Shown here piece after piece: positions 28,856 to 38,057 of a stretch of DNA of 64,000 bases. Position 1 is the stretch's first letter. Every line of letters starts with the position of its first letter. A program made the position numbers and the translations under genes. The DNA is from Poriferisocius sp965200775 (GTDB lineage: Bacteria > Actinomycetota > Acidimicrobiia > Acidimicrobiales > Bin134), in NCBI GenBank assembly GCA_965200775.1, contig OZ241383.1:2232001-2296000 (forward strand). The letters are read 5' to 3'. Under the pieces are notes generated by a model, which was not told where the DNA came from, searched no databases, and saw only the letters and a list, made by a program, of their open reading frames with translations.

Positions 28856-29328
28856 TGACCCCCTCCGCCGGCCACCAGATCGGCCCAGTCGCCCAACCGC
28901 CTGCACCCGCCGGTGCTGGGATCGACCCATCCGTCGGTCAGATCGGGGGCCAGCTCCCCCAGCGGGATCATCACGAACGCCCGTTGCGACATTCGGGGGT
29001 GGGGGACGATCAGGTCGGGGTCGGCCAACGTCTCCCCCTCAACCCACAGCACATCCACGTCAAGGGTGCGAGGTCCCCAGCGCACCTCCCGGACCCGTTC
29101 CGCTGACGCCTCCAAGCGCCAGCACAGTGCCAAGAGGTCACGAGCCGAGCAACAGGTGTCCAACTCCACCACCGCGTTCAGGTACTGCCCCTGATCGGGG
29201 CCACCCACCGGATCGGTCTCGTACACCCCGGATACCGCCACAAGGTCTCCGATGGCGTCCACCGCTTCCCTGAGATGGCCGAGCCGGTCCCCCATGTTGG
29301 ACCCCAACCCCAGAAAAGCCCTGGTCAC
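28852..29328 (-). CDS. folK: 6-hydroxymethyl-7,8-dihydropterin pyrophosphokinase
   Basis: Activates the pterin for folate synthesis. GTG 29328 overlaps the folB stop as GTGA, giving 158 aa and the canonical start TRAFLGLGSNMGDRLGHLREA. VYETDPVGGPDQGQYLNAVVEL, EVRWGPRTLDVDVLW and VPHPRMSQRAFVMIPL are the remaining HPPK blocks, including the two Mg-binding aspartates of LDVD. Confidence 0.96.
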   Translation of the reverse strand: MTRAFLGLGSNMGDRLGHLREAVDAIGDLVAVSGVYETDPVGGPDQGQYLNAVVELDTCCSARDLLALCWRLEASAERVREVRWGPRTLDVDVLWVEGETLADPDLIVPHPRMSQRAFVMIPLGELAPDLTDGWVDPSTGGCRRLGDWADLVAGGGGQ

Positions 29329-29693
29329 CGGCGGTAGCGGGTGATTCCCACCCCGCTGGACGACAGATGCTGGGGTACAGGAGGCCGGAGCTTGCGAACC
29401 TCGACAGTTACCCACTCCACCCGGCGGTCAGCTTCGAGGCACACCTCGGCCACCCGTTGGGCCAGGGCTTCCATCAGGGTGAACTGCTCGCTTTCCGCCG
29501 CGGTGGCGACCGCCGAGCACACCGCTCCGTAGTCGACGGTGTCGTCCAGATCGTCGGAGCGGCCCGCCCCGGCCATATCGGTGCCGAGGTCGATGTCGAA
29601 CTCGAACGGCTGGGGCCGAGTCCGCTCCTCGGGCAAAGCACCGCAAAGGGCCATCACCCGAAGTCCTCTCAGGCAAAGGCGGTCCTCAGCCAT
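29325..29693 (-). CDS. folB: Dihydroneopterin aldolase
   Basis: Cleaves dihydroneopterin to hydroxymethyl-dihydropterin and glycolaldehyde. 122 residues with LRGLRVMALCGALPEERTRPQPFEFDIDL, the active-site VDYGAVCSAV, FTLMEALAQRVAEVCL and VTVEVRKLRPPV. The start overlaps the end of the upstream phosphatase-like gene by 8 nt, and its stop overlaps folK. Confidence 0.95.
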   Translation of the reverse strand: MAEDRLCLRGLRVMALCGALPEERTRPQPFEFDIDLGTDMAGAGRSDDLDDTVDYGAVCSAVATAAESEQFTLMEALAQRVAEVCLEADRRVEWVTVEVRKLRPPVPQHLSSSGVGITRYRR

Positions 29694-30300
29694 CGTCGGC
29701 CTGCTCGTCGAGCGGTTCCACCGCGGACAACCGTCCCCGGCCCTGCTGCGGTGCGCCTGCGTAGGGGCCGGGTTCGTCGTCCGTGCTCGGGAGCGGGCCG
29801 GGCTTGGGAAGAGCTGCTGCGGCGTTTACTATGCGCCGCCCTCGGGAGCCGATGGGCCGTTCGGTCATCTTCTCCATCACCACCACTGCCTGAGACTCGG
29901 ATGAGACCATCCCCGTCCACAGCAGATAGCCCGCCATGAACCCGCACACAATGTCTCCCAAGTTGCGACGGTGTACGAGCAGCTTCTCCCCCTTGGCCAA
30001 CAGGGTCTGCAACTCCACGAAAAGCGGTCCCAGCCGGTTGGAGTAGTCCTCGTTGTCGGCGATCGGCCAGTGGCTCCAGGCGATGTTCTGCGCGCTGTAG
30101 TTGTGCAGGTTGTGGGTTGACGGGATCAGCGACACCACCCGGCTGAATCCCTGCTGGCGAATCCAGTTGATCTCCTCGGTGCGCCGGACCCGCCTGTGGC
30201 TTTCTCCCCGGCCTCCAGGGCGCTCGCAGATGGCCAAGCGGTCCTTCATTATCCAGTAGAAGTGCCGGGGGCAGATGCCGGCGGCCCACTTACCCTTCAC
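29686..30300 (-). CDS. Protein-tyrosine/dual-specificity phosphatase-like protein lacking the catalytic Cys
   Basis: 204-residue protein whose GTG start overlaps the folP stop (GTGA) and whose end overlaps folB, so it is a fixed member of the folate operon. The fold reads like a dual-specificity phosphatase: a substrate-sensing helix EEINWIRQQGFSRVVSLIPS, then WSHWPIADNED at the usual general-acid loop, then a helix LFVELQTLLAKGEKLLVH leading into the P-loop position. Where HCxxGxxR is expected the sequence is HRRNLGDI, so both the nucleophilic Cys and the P-loop Arg are missing; the helix after it (VCGFMAGYLLWTGM) is retained. It is likely a pseudo-enzyme or scaffold. In related operons this slot often holds DUF3180, which it does not resemble. 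The C-terminal 55 residues are Pro/Gly-rich. Confidence 0.7.
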   Translation of the reverse strand: MKGKWAAGICPRHFYWIMKDRLAICERPGGRGESHRRVRRTEEINWIRQQGFSRVVSLIPSTHNLHNYSAQNIAWSHWPIADNEDYSNRLGPLFVELQTLLAKGEKLLVHRRNLGDIVCGFMAGYLLWTGMVSSESQAVVVMEKMTERPIGSRGRRIVNAAAALPKPGPLPSTDDEPGPYAGAPQQGRGRLSAVEPLDEQADDG

Positions 30301-31139
30301 GCCGCCACCACCTTCATGGCCTGCAGCGTGGCGGCCACGTCGTGGGCCCGAACCACCGATGCACCTTGGGCCAAAGCCCACGTTGCAGTGGCCAGAGAGC
30401 CCTCGAGGCGGTCGCCGGTGGGCGTCTCCGGATCGGGATTGCCGCCTTGGGCTACGTTGCCGCCGACACCGTTGACTCGGCTGTCGCTCCGGGCGTGGAG
30501 TTCGCCGATGAAGCGCTTGCGGCTGGCACCCACAACCACCGGCAGTCCGGTGGCGGCCAACTGCGAGATGTTGGCCAGTAACTCCAGGTTGTGGCTTGTC
30601 GTCTTGCCGAACCCGATGCCGGGATCGACCCACACCTCGGGTACCCCGGCTTGGGCTCCACGCTCGGCAGCGGCCACCAGGAAGTCACACACCTCGGTCA
30701 CCACGTCCTCGTAATGGGGGGCCACCTGCATAGTGGCCGGGGTTCCCCGGCGGTGGACGGCGATCCAGGTCGCCTGAAGCTCGGCGGCCACCTCGTGCAG
30801 GGAAGCCGACACATCGTTGACGATGCCGGCTCCGGCGGCGACCGCGGCGCGGGCCACCTCCGGTTTTGTGGTGTCGATGGACACCGGACCGTAGGGGGCC
30901 AGGCCGGCCACAACGTCCACCACCCTGGCCAGCTCCTCTTCTACCGGAACCGGATCGGCACCGGGCCGGGTGGACTCGCCCCCCACATCCACCACCAAGG
31001 CGCCTTCCTCGAACAGCTTGAGCCCCCGGGCCACCGCGGCATCGGGGTTCATGAACTGGTCGCCATCGGAAAACGAGTCGGGGGTCACGTTGACTATGCC
31101 CATGACCATCGGACCCGTGATCTTTGGGACTTCGACCAT
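30297..31139 (-). CDS. folP: Dihydropteroate synthase
   Basis: Condenses pterin pyrophosphate with p-aminobenzoate; the sulfonamide target. MGIVNVTPDSFSDGDQF, VVDVGGESTRPGADPVP, SIDTTKPEVA, NDVSA, WVDPGIGFGKT and VVVGASRKRFIGEL are the conserved TIM-barrel motifs. The family HRRGTPATMQ loop is present as VHRRGTPATM. The start is uncertain: ATG 31139 is used, while a GTG at 31178 would add 13 residues. About 88 bp separate it from folE. Confidence 0.95.
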   Translation of the reverse strand: MVEVPKITGPMVMGIVNVTPDSFSDGDQFMNPDAAVARGLKLFEEGALVVDVGGESTRPGADPVPVEEELARVVDVVAGLAPYGPVSIDTTKPEVARAAVAAGAGIVNDVSASLHEVAAELQATWIAVHRRGTPATMQVAPHYEDVVTEVCDFLVAAAERGAQAGVPEVWVDPGIGFGKTTSHNLELLANISQLAATGLPVVVGASRKRFIGELHARSDSRVNGVGGNVAQGGNPDPETPTGDRLEGSLATATWALAQGASVVRAHDVAATLQAMKVVAA

Positions 31140-31227
31140 CGAGCCGGAAACTACTGGTGCAGGTGCAGGCGACCCCACCTCGCCAGAGTACCCCTGTAAT
31201 TCTGGGCGTCCCTAGGCAGAGTCGCCC

Positions 31228-31827
31228 TCAGCGGTCTATAAAGCGCATTGCCTCGGCTCTTGTGGCTATGTCGGTACGGAATAGCCCTCGCACCGCCGAG
31301 GTCACCGTGTTGGCTCCCGGCTTGCGGATGCCCCGCATCGACATGCACAGGTGTTCGGCCTCCACCACCACCAACACCCCCCGCGGGTTCAGGACCGACT
31401 CGATGGCGTCGGCGACCTGGGTGGTGAGCCGCTCCTGCACCTGGGGCATCCGGGCGTACCCCTCCACCACCCGGGCCAGCTTGGACAGCCCGGTGATGCA
31501 GCCATCCTTGTTGGGGATGTAGCCCACGTGGGCCTTACCCAGGAACGGGATCAGGTGGTGCTCGCACAGCGAGTACAGGGGGATGTCCCGCACCAAGATC
31601 ATCTCGTCGTGGTCGGCCTCGAACTGTCGGGTCAGATGCCGGGTCGGATCATCGTGCAAGCCCTCGCAGATCTTGGCGTACATCCGGGCCACCCGACCCG
31701 GCGTGTCCAACAGGCCATCCCGCTCGGGGTCCTCACCAATCGCAGCCAGGATCTCCCGCACCGCCGCCTCGATCCGAGGTTGATCCACCTCGCTCCTGCC
31801 GCCTTCGCCCTTCAAGTCTTCGGACAT
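31228..31827 (-). CDS. folE: GTP cyclohydrolase I
   Basis: First enzyme of folate synthesis, opening GTP to dihydroneopterin triphosphate. Zinc ligands are in YSLCEHHLIPFLGKAHVGYIP and VVEAEHLCMSMRGIRKPG; LSKLARVVEGYARMPQVQERLT is the dimer and pterin region. ATG 31827 gives 199 aa, normal for type IA. It heads the operon folE to lysS and is divergent from the CaiB gene with 168 bp between. Confidence 0.97.
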   Translation of the reverse strand: MSEDLKGEGGRSEVDQPRIEAAVREILAAIGEDPERDGLLDTPGRVARMYAKICEGLHDDPTRHLTRQFEADHDEMILVRDIPLYSLCEHHLIPFLGKAHVGYIPNKDGCITGLSKLARVVEGYARMPQVQERLTTQVADAIESVLNPRGVLVVVEAEHLCMSMRGIRKPGANTVTSAVRGLFRTDIATRAEAMRFIDR

Positions 31828-31995
31828 CGCCCCAAAAGTAGCGCCCAGCCCACCCCCACCCTGATTCAAGAAGCCTCAGCCGAGATCGTGCTTGTCGCCG
31901 GCAGACAGTCTGGGAGAACTGGAACAGGGATGCAGCGTGCTGGTGTTGCTCCCCACAACACGAAGCGAAAACTGTGTCCGGTAGGGTCGCAGGGC

Positions 31996-34431
31996 ATGAC
32001 GGGGCGGCCCGCGTTGGATGGGGTTCGAGTGATCGACTTGGGGTGGGGGATTGCCGGCGGGTACGCCACCAAGTTGCTGGCCGACGCCGGGGCCGACGTG
32101 GTGAAGGTGGAACTACCCGAAGGCGACCCGCTGCGACGGTATTCTGCTTCTTTCTCCCCGGTGGGCAATTACGGGCCGCTGTTCCGGTTCCTGAACACCA
32201 CCAAGCGCAGCGCTGTTATCAACTACCGCACCACAGAGGGGCGAGACCGGCTCCTGGCGCTTTACGCCACCGCTGAGCTGGTGGTCAAGCGGTCCGAGCC
32301 CGGTGACCTAGAAGCCCTGGGCCTGGGATGGGACGCTCTGTCCGAGTGCCGCCGCGACGCCACCCTGGTGTCGGTATCCAACTTCGGCAGGGGCGGGCCG
32401 TGGAGCCGCCGACCGGCCAACGAGTACACCCTCATGGCCATCGCCGGATCGACCGCCACCCGGGGTCAGCCCGGCCGGAAGCCATTCAATGCCGGGGGTC
32501 GCATCGGGGAGTGGATGGGCGGGGTCACCGCCGCGGTGGCGGCCTCCGCCGGGCTGCGACGGGCCCGACGCACCGGCCTCGGGGACCACCTCGACCTCTC
32601 CCTCTTGGAGACCATCACCCCCACCTGCACCAACGTTCAGACCTTGTGGGGTTCGTTCACCGGCGACTACGACACCAAAGCCCTGTTGGAGGTGCCGTCG
32701 ATAGAACCCACCCGCGACGGTTACGTGGGGTTCTGCGTGTTCACCGGCCAGCAATGGTACGACTTCACCGTTCTGGTCGGCCACCCCGAGTGGGCAGACG
32801 ACCCCAACCTGGCCACCATGGGCGGGCGCATCGCCGCCGGGGAGTCCATCGCCGGAGCCGTCCAGGAGTGGACATCGGCCCGCACCACAGAACAGGTGGT
32901 GGCCGAGGCCATCCTGTTGCGTATTCCGGTGGCGCCCATCGGCAATGGGGCCAACCTGGCAAACCTCGAGCAGTTCGCCCAACGGGGGGTGTATGTGCCC
33001 CACCCCGGCGGCGACTTCATCCAGCCTCGGGTCCCGTATCGCAACGCCACTCACCCGTCTGTTCCCTTCCGCCCTGCTCCCCGCCTCTCCGAGCACACCG
33101 AGGAGGTGCTCGCAGAACTTAACTCCAACGCGACCCCGAGCACTTCCGACCCGCCGGAGGGCACCGATCCCGAGGCATCGGCTGATGCCCTACCCCTGGA
33201 CGGCGTGCGGGTGGTGGACATGACCGCCTTCTGGGCCGGCCCCTACGCCACTCTGATGCTCTCGCTGCTGGGGGCCGATGTCATCCACATCGAATCGGTG
33301 CAGCGTCCCGACGGAATGCGGTTCGGCTCTGCTCTCACCCCGGACAACGACCAGTGGTGGGAACATGGCCCCACTTTCCACCACGCCAACGTGGGAAAGC
33401 GGTCGGTCACCCTCGATCTGACCCGGCCCGAGGGAATGGAACTACTGCACCGAATCATCGAGATTTCCGATGCCCTGGTGGAAAACTTCTCTCCCCGGGT
33501 GATGGACCAGTTCGCGCTGGACTGGGACACGGTTCACGGTCTGAACCCCCGGCTCGTGATGGTGCGGATGCCGGCTTTTGGGCTCGACGGGCCGTGGCGA
33601 GACCGGGTGGGCTTCGCCCAGACCATGGAGCAGGTAAGCGGGATGAGCTGGCTGAGCGGCTACCCCGACAAGGCTCCCCAGCTCGCCCGTGGCCCGTCGG
33701 ATCCGCTGGCCGGCCTGCACGCTGCCTACGCAGTGATCTGCGGCCTCCACGCCAGAGAACGCACCGGGAAAGGCAGCTTCGTGGAGGCCACCATGGTGGA
33801 AACCGCCTTGAACGCCGCCGCCGAGCAAGTGGTGGAGTACTCCGCTACCGGCCACCTCATGGAGCGGGAGGCCAACCACCACCCCTACGCCTGCCCCCAA
33901 GGTGTACACCAATGCTCGGACGGCGGGCAGGTCGCCCTGTCGGTTGAAACCGACAGGCACTGGAAGGGATTGCTGGCCGCTGCACCGGAGCTGGAACTCG
34001 ATCGGGTAACGGCATCGGCGGCCCTCGCCGACCGTTTCGCCTCCCGCCACGCCCTCGACGAACGGCTGAGCCGATGGTGCCGCTCCCAACCGGCCGCCGA
34101 TGTGGTGGACCGGCTCATTGCTCACGGCGTGCCGGCTGCGGAGTTGGAGATCAGCCGGGGAGGCGATCGCAATCCCCAGGTCAACGCCCGCCGGTTCTAC
34201 GAGCCGGTGGAACATCCGCTGGCCGGCACCCACCGTTTCCCGGCTCTGCCGGTTCGCTTCGGCCGCCAACCCGACCGGTGGTTCACCCGCCCCGCGCCCA
34301 CCCTGGGCGAGCATAACGCCGAAGTGTTGGGCGGGCTGCTCGGTCTTGACGCCGATGAGCTGGCCCGCCTCGAAGCCGACCGAATCATCGGCACCCGCCC
34401 GGCGTTCGCCATTCCTGATCCGTCGGACTGA
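31996..34431 (+). CDS. Tandem-domain class III CoA-transferase (CaiB/BaiF family, two fused copies)
   Basis: 811 residues made of two complete CaiB/BaiF domains, about 1-375 and 396-811, joined by a Pro/Ser/Thr-rich linker. Each begins with the family motif (LDGVRVIDLGWGIAGGYATKLLADAGADVVKVE; LDGVRVVDMTAFWAGPYATLMLSLLGADVIHIE). The Asp that forms the covalent CoA anhydride is present in half 2 (Asp569 in GPSDPLAGLHAAYA) but is Glu172 in half 1 (GGRIGEWMGG). The frame is open upstream, but ATG 31996 starts the conserved sequence. It is followed after 110 bp by the indolepyruvate oxidoreductase, suggesting use on an aromatic or branched acyl-CoA. The acyl substrate is unknown. Confidence 0.9.
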   Translation: MTGRPALDGVRVIDLGWGIAGGYATKLLADAGADVVKVELPEGDPLRRYSASFSPVGNYGPLFRFLNTTKRSAVINYRTTEGRDRLLALYATAELVVKRSEPGDLEALGLGWDALSECRRDATLVSVSNFGRGGPWSRRPANEYTLMAIAGSTATRGQPGRKPFNAGGRIGEWMGGVTAAVAASAGLRRARRTGLGDHLDLSLLETITPTCTNVQTLWGSFTGDYDTKALLEVPSIEPTRDGYVGFCVFTGQQWYDFTVLVGHPEWADDPNLATMGGRIAAGESIAGAVQEWTSARTTEQVVAEAILLRIPVAPIGNGANLANLEQFAQRGVYVPHPGGDFIQPRVPYRNATHPSVPFRPAPRLSEHTEEVLAELNSNATPSTSDPPEGTDPEASADALPLDGVRVVDMTAFWAGPYATLMLSLLGADVIHIESVQRPDGMRFGSALTPDNDQWWEHGPTFHHANVGKRSVTLDLTRPEGMELLHRIIEISDALVENFSPRVMDQFALDWDTVHGLNPRLVMVRMPAFGLDGPWRDRVGFAQTMEQVSGMSWLSGYPDKAPQLARGPSDPLAGLHAAYAVICGLHARERTGKGSFVEATMVETALNAAAEQVVEYSATGHLMEREANHHPYACPQGVHQCSDGGQVALSVETDRHWKGLLAAAPELELDRVTASAALADRFASRHALDERLSRWCRSQPAADVVDRLIAHGVPAAELEISRGGDRNPQVNARRFYEPVEHPLAGTHRFPALPVRFGRQPDRWFTRPAPTLGEHNAEVLGGLLGLDADELARLEADRIIGTRPAFAIPDPSD

Positions 34432-34496
34432 CGTTCCAACCCAAAAGCCATCGGCACCCGCCCGGCACCTGCCCTTCCTGATCCGTCGGTCTGATG
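34387..34496. repeat. Degenerate 47-bp duplication (63-bp period) at the 3' end of the double CaiB gene
   Basis: Copy 1 (34387-34433) contains the last codons and stop of the CaiB gene; copy 2 (34450-34496) repeats ATCGGCACCCGCCCGGC, the CTTCCTGATCCGTCGG-like stretch and a TGA with only a few substitutions. It is a relic of duplication of the gene end, lying in the space before the next gene. Confidence 0.85.
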
Positions 34497-34541
34497 CTTC
34501 CGGGAGGCACTTGACAAACAACCCCGTAGACTGAGAACCGC

Positions 34542-37500
34542 ATGACGGCCATCGAGTCGAATCGTAGCTACCAGCTCTCCGACCGTTACACCAATGACTC
34601 GGGGACGGTCTTCCTAACCGGCATTCAGGCCATGGCCCGCCTGCCGCTGGAACAGCTCAGAACCGACCGGGCCGCTGGGCTCAACACCGCGGTTTTCGCC
34701 GCCGGCTACCCCGGTTCGCCTCTGGGAGGTCTCGATTCCGCCCTGGAGCGAGCGGTCCGGGAGTCGAAGGAGAGCGCCATCGTGCTGCGCCCCTCGGTCA
34801 ACGAGGAGTACGCCGCCACCGCGGTGATGGGAAGCCAGCTAGCCGGATCACGGCCCGACGCCCGCTACGACGGCGTTCTCGGAATCTGGTACGGCAAGGC
34901 CCCCGGCGTGGACCGGGCCTCCGACGCAATCCGCCACGGCGTGTTCGCCGGGGCCCATCGCAACGGCGGCGTGGTCTTGCTGGCCGGCGACGATCCCGGA
35001 GCCAAATCCTCCACCCTGCCCTCGACCTCGGCTGGCGTTCTGGCCGACCTCGACATCCCGGTGCTCTACCCCGGCGATCCGGCCGACGTGCTGGAACTCG
35101 GCCACCACGCCATCGCCATGAGCCGTGCAACCGGCCTGTGGGTGGGAATGAAGATCGTGGCCAACGTGGCCGACGGGTCGGCCAACGTGGTGCTCAACTC
35201 CCACCGGGAACCCCCCACGCTGCCCCAGCACCAAGGCGCTCCCTACCTGCCCGAACCCGACCCACGCCTCCTTACCCCTTACACGCTGGACTTCGAGCGG
35301 GAGATCGTTGAGGTCCGCACCAGCCTGGCGCTGCGATACGCCGAACTCAACCACCTGAATCGGGTGGTCGTCCCCAGTGGCAACGCCTGGCTGGGCATCA
35401 TCGCCTCTGGCATCACCTACTGGGAAACGAGGGAGGCCCTGAAGGTGATCGGTCTGGTATCCGAGCAGGAGATCTCCGACGCCGGGATACGCATTCTCCG
35501 CATGGGCATGCCCATCCCGTTCAACCACTCCACCATCCGGGATTTCGCCGCCGGCCTCGAGGAGATATTCGTCATCGAGGAGAAAACCCCAAACGTGGAA
35601 TCACGGGTCAAGGACGCCCTATACAACACCTCCCACCGGCCAAGGATCGTGGGCGAGTTCGACGAACAGGAACGCCGCCTTGTCAAGAGCCACGGCGCCC
35701 TCCACGCCGACGACCTCGTCGGGCCGCTGCGCAGCCGGCTTGCCCGGCTGGGCGACCGCCTGGCCCCCGCACCCCCGCTACGAGAGCGCATCCCCCTGTC
35801 GGTGAACCGCACCCCGTACTTCTGCTCTGGCTGCCCCCACAACCGCAGCACCGTTACCGACCCCGGCACCGCGGTGGGAGCGGGCATCGGCTGCCACACC
35901 ATGATCCTGCTGGGAGGCGAGCCCCGTTACGGGGATGTCGCCGGGCTCACCTGTATGGGCAGCGAGGGCACCCAGTGGATCGGCATGGCACCGTTCGTGG
36001 ACACCCCGCACCTGATCCAGAACATGGGCGACGGCACGTTCTTCCACTCCGGCCAGTTGGCGATGACCGCGGCCATTGCCGCCGGGGTGAACATCACCTA
36101 CAAGCTGCTTTGGAACGGAGCGGTGGCCATGACCGGGGGCCAGGACCCGACCGGCGGCATCCCTCTCGACCGGGTGTGCGGGTCGCTGCTGGCCCAGGGG
36201 GTGGCCCGCATCATCGTCGTGTCCGACGATCCCTCCCGTACCCGCCGCCTGGGGCTGCCCAGCGAGGTGTCGGTGAAGAACCGGACCGAGCTGGCCGAGG
36301 TGCAAGCCGAGTTGGCCCGGGTCCCGGGAGTGACCGTGCTCATCTACGACCAGCGGTGCGCGGCGGAGCTGCGACGGGACCGCAAACGGGGCCGGATCAG
36401 CCAACCCCGGACCAGGGTGGCCATCAACCACCGGGTATGCGAGGGGTGCGGCCATTGCGCCGAGGTGTCCAACTGCCTGTCGGTGCAGCCATTCGACACC
36501 CCGTTCGGCCGCAAAACCACCATCGACCAGGACAGTTGCAACATCGACCTGTCCTGCCTGGAGGGCGACTGCCCCGCTTTCGTGACCATCACCCGGCCCA
36601 AGCGCAACCGGCGCCGCTCGTCGCCGCCGACAGGCGGGGTTGCCGCACCGCCGTCGCCCATTCCGGCACCCCCGGCCATCACCCAGGCCGACGTGAACAT
36701 CCACATCACCGGCATCGGAGGAACCGGGGTGGTGACAACCGGCCAGCTCATCGGCACTGCCGCCATGCTCGACGGGTCCGACGTACACGGGCTCGACCAG
36801 ATTGGGCTGTCGCAAAAGGCCGGGCCGGTGGTCAGCGATCTGCGCATCACTCGAAGCGGAAGGGTGGGCAGTAACCGGCTGGGCGACCGCCAGGCCGACC
36901 TGATCCTGGCTTTCGATCTGCTCGTGGCGGCGTCGGCCACCGGGCTCGATGCTGCCGATGCCGCCCGCACTGCGGTGGTGGGGTCACGCGACGTGGTGCC
37001 GCCCGGATCCAAGACCGCTCACCCCGAGATCGACATGCCCACCGCGGCCGAGATGCTGGAGCGGGTGCGAGCCGAGACCCGGCCCGACGCCCAGCACTGG
37101 GCCCGGGCCTCCGACCTGGCCCAGGCGCTGGTTGGCGATGCCCTGGGTGCCAACAACCTGGTGGTGGGCATGGCGGTGCAAACGGGGCTGTTGCCGGTGT
37201 CGCCGGAAGCGGTGGAGACCGCCATCGAGCTGAACCGGGTGGGGGTGGAGATGAACATCGCCGCCTTCCGCTGGGGCCGGTGGTGGATCGCCGACCCGGC
37301 CATGGTGGAAGCCGAAGCGGCCCGCCGGGGAGTACCCGACTCGGGCGACGGGCAGCCCGGCAAAGGCTCCGGCGGCAACGACCGGGCGACTCTGGGGGCC
37401 GATCTGAGCAGGCGGGTGGACGAGGTGGCCGGTGGCGACCCAGCGCTGGCCGCCGCGCTGGAGCTGTTTGCCGCCGAGCTGGTGCGGTTCCAAAACCGGG

Positions 37501-38057
37501 CTCTGGCCGCCTGCTACATGGACGAGGTGGCCGAGTTCGCCGCCGTCGAGGCCCGGATCAACCCCGGTTCCACCACGCTCACCACCGCGGTGGCGGCTGG
37601 GTTGTTCAAGCTAATGGCCTACAAGGACGAGTACGAGGTGGCCCGCCTGCTGCTCGACGCCGAGGGGCACGCCCCGGTGGATGCCGTGGCCCAACCCGGC
37701 GACCGGGTGACCTGGATGCTCCATCCCCCGACCCTGCGAGCCCTGGGCCGCAAGAAGAAGATCGCCTTTTCGACCCGGCGATCCAGGCCGGTGATGCGCC
37801 TGCTGGCTGGGGGTAAGCGCTTCAGAGGCACCCGGCTCGACCCGTTCGGCCGCGCCGAGGTCCGCCGCCAGGAACGCAAGCTGCCCGAGGAATATCTGGC
37901 CGCACTACACCAGACCACAGCCCAAGCCGCTACCCCCAACGACCTGCACCGTGCGGTGGCCATCGCCGAGGCCGCCGACCTGGTCCGGGGTTACGAGGAG
38001 ATCAAGCTGGCGAACATCGAGCGCTTCCGCTCCCGCCTGGCCGCCCTTCAGAGCTGA
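34542..38057 (+). CDS. Indolepyruvate ferredoxin oxidoreductase family protein (fused alpha-beta)
   Basis: 1171-residue 2-oxoacid oxidoreductase that decarboxylates 2-oxo acids to acyl-CoA, passing electrons to ferredoxin. Order: N-terminal TPP-fold pyrimidine domain (FAAGYPGSPLGGLDSAL); the domain with CSGCPHN (Cys428, Cys431) and TPP-binding GQDPTGGIPLDR region; an iron-sulfur motif CEGCGHCAEVSNC (Cys633, 636, 639, 645) plus CNIDLSCLEGDCP; then the gamma domain from about 720 (ITGIGGTGVVTTGQLIG). The C-terminal part includes YKDEYEVARLLL, typical of actinobacterial/proteobacterial fused forms. Likely substrates are aromatic or branched 2-oxo acids. It runs convergently into the peptide permease gene with a 10-nt overlap. 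Confidence 0.93.
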   Translation: MTAIESNRSYQLSDRYTNDSGTVFLTGIQAMARLPLEQLRTDRAAGLNTAVFAAGYPGSPLGGLDSALERAVRESKESAIVLRPSVNEEYAATAVMGSQLAGSRPDARYDGVLGIWYGKAPGVDRASDAIRHGVFAGAHRNGGVVLLAGDDPGAKSSTLPSTSAGVLADLDIPVLYPGDPADVLELGHHAIAMSRATGLWVGMKIVANVADGSANVVLNSHREPPTLPQHQGAPYLPEPDPRLLTPYTLDFEREIVEVRTSLALRYAELNHLNRVVVPSGNAWLGIIASGITYWETREALKVIGLVSEQEISDAGIRILRMGMPIPFNHSTIRDFAAGLEEIFVIEEKTPNVESRVKDALYNTSHRPRIVGEFDEQERRLVKSHGALHADDLVGPLRSRLARLGDRLAPAPPLRERIPLSVNRTPYFCSGCPHNRSTVTDPGTAVGAGIGCHTMILLGGEPRYGDVAGLTCMGSEGTQWIGMAPFVDTPHLIQNMGDGTFFHSGQLAMTAAIAAGVNITYKLLWNGAVAMTGGQDPTGGIPLDRVCGSLLAQGVARIIVVSDDPSRTRRLGLPSEVSVKNRTELAEVQAELARVPGVTVLIYDQRCAAELRRDRKRGRISQPRTRVAINHRVCEGCGHCAEVSNCLSVQPFDTPFGRKTTIDQDSCNIDLSCLEGDCPAFVTITRPKRNRRRSSPPTGGVAAPPSPIPAPPAITQADVNIHITGIGGTGVVTTGQLIGTAAMLDGSDVHGLDQIGLSQKAGPVVSDLRITRSGRVGSNRLGDRQADLILAFDLLVAASATGLDAADAARTAVVGSRDVVPPGSKTAHPEIDMPTAAEMLERVRAETRPDAQHWARASDLAQALVGDALGANNLVVGMAVQTGLLPVSPEAVETAIELNRVGVEMNIAAFRWGRWWIADPAMVEAEAARRGVPDSGDGQPGKGSGGNDRATLGADLSRRVDEVAGGDPALAAALELFAAELVRFQNRALAACYMDEVAEFAAVEARINPGSTTLTTAVAAGLFKLMAYKDEYEVARLLLDAEGHAPVDAVAQPGDRVTWMLHPPTLRALGRKKKIAFSTRRSRPVMRLLAGGKRFRGTRLDPFGRAEVRRQERKLPEEYLAALHQTTAQAATPNDLHRAVAIAEAADLVRGYEEIKLANIERFRSRLAALQS

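Noticed and set aside
31351..31995. Open N-terminal extension of the double CaiB frame
   Set aside because: The extension lies antisense to folE and has no CaiB similarity; the conserved sequence begins at ATG 31996.
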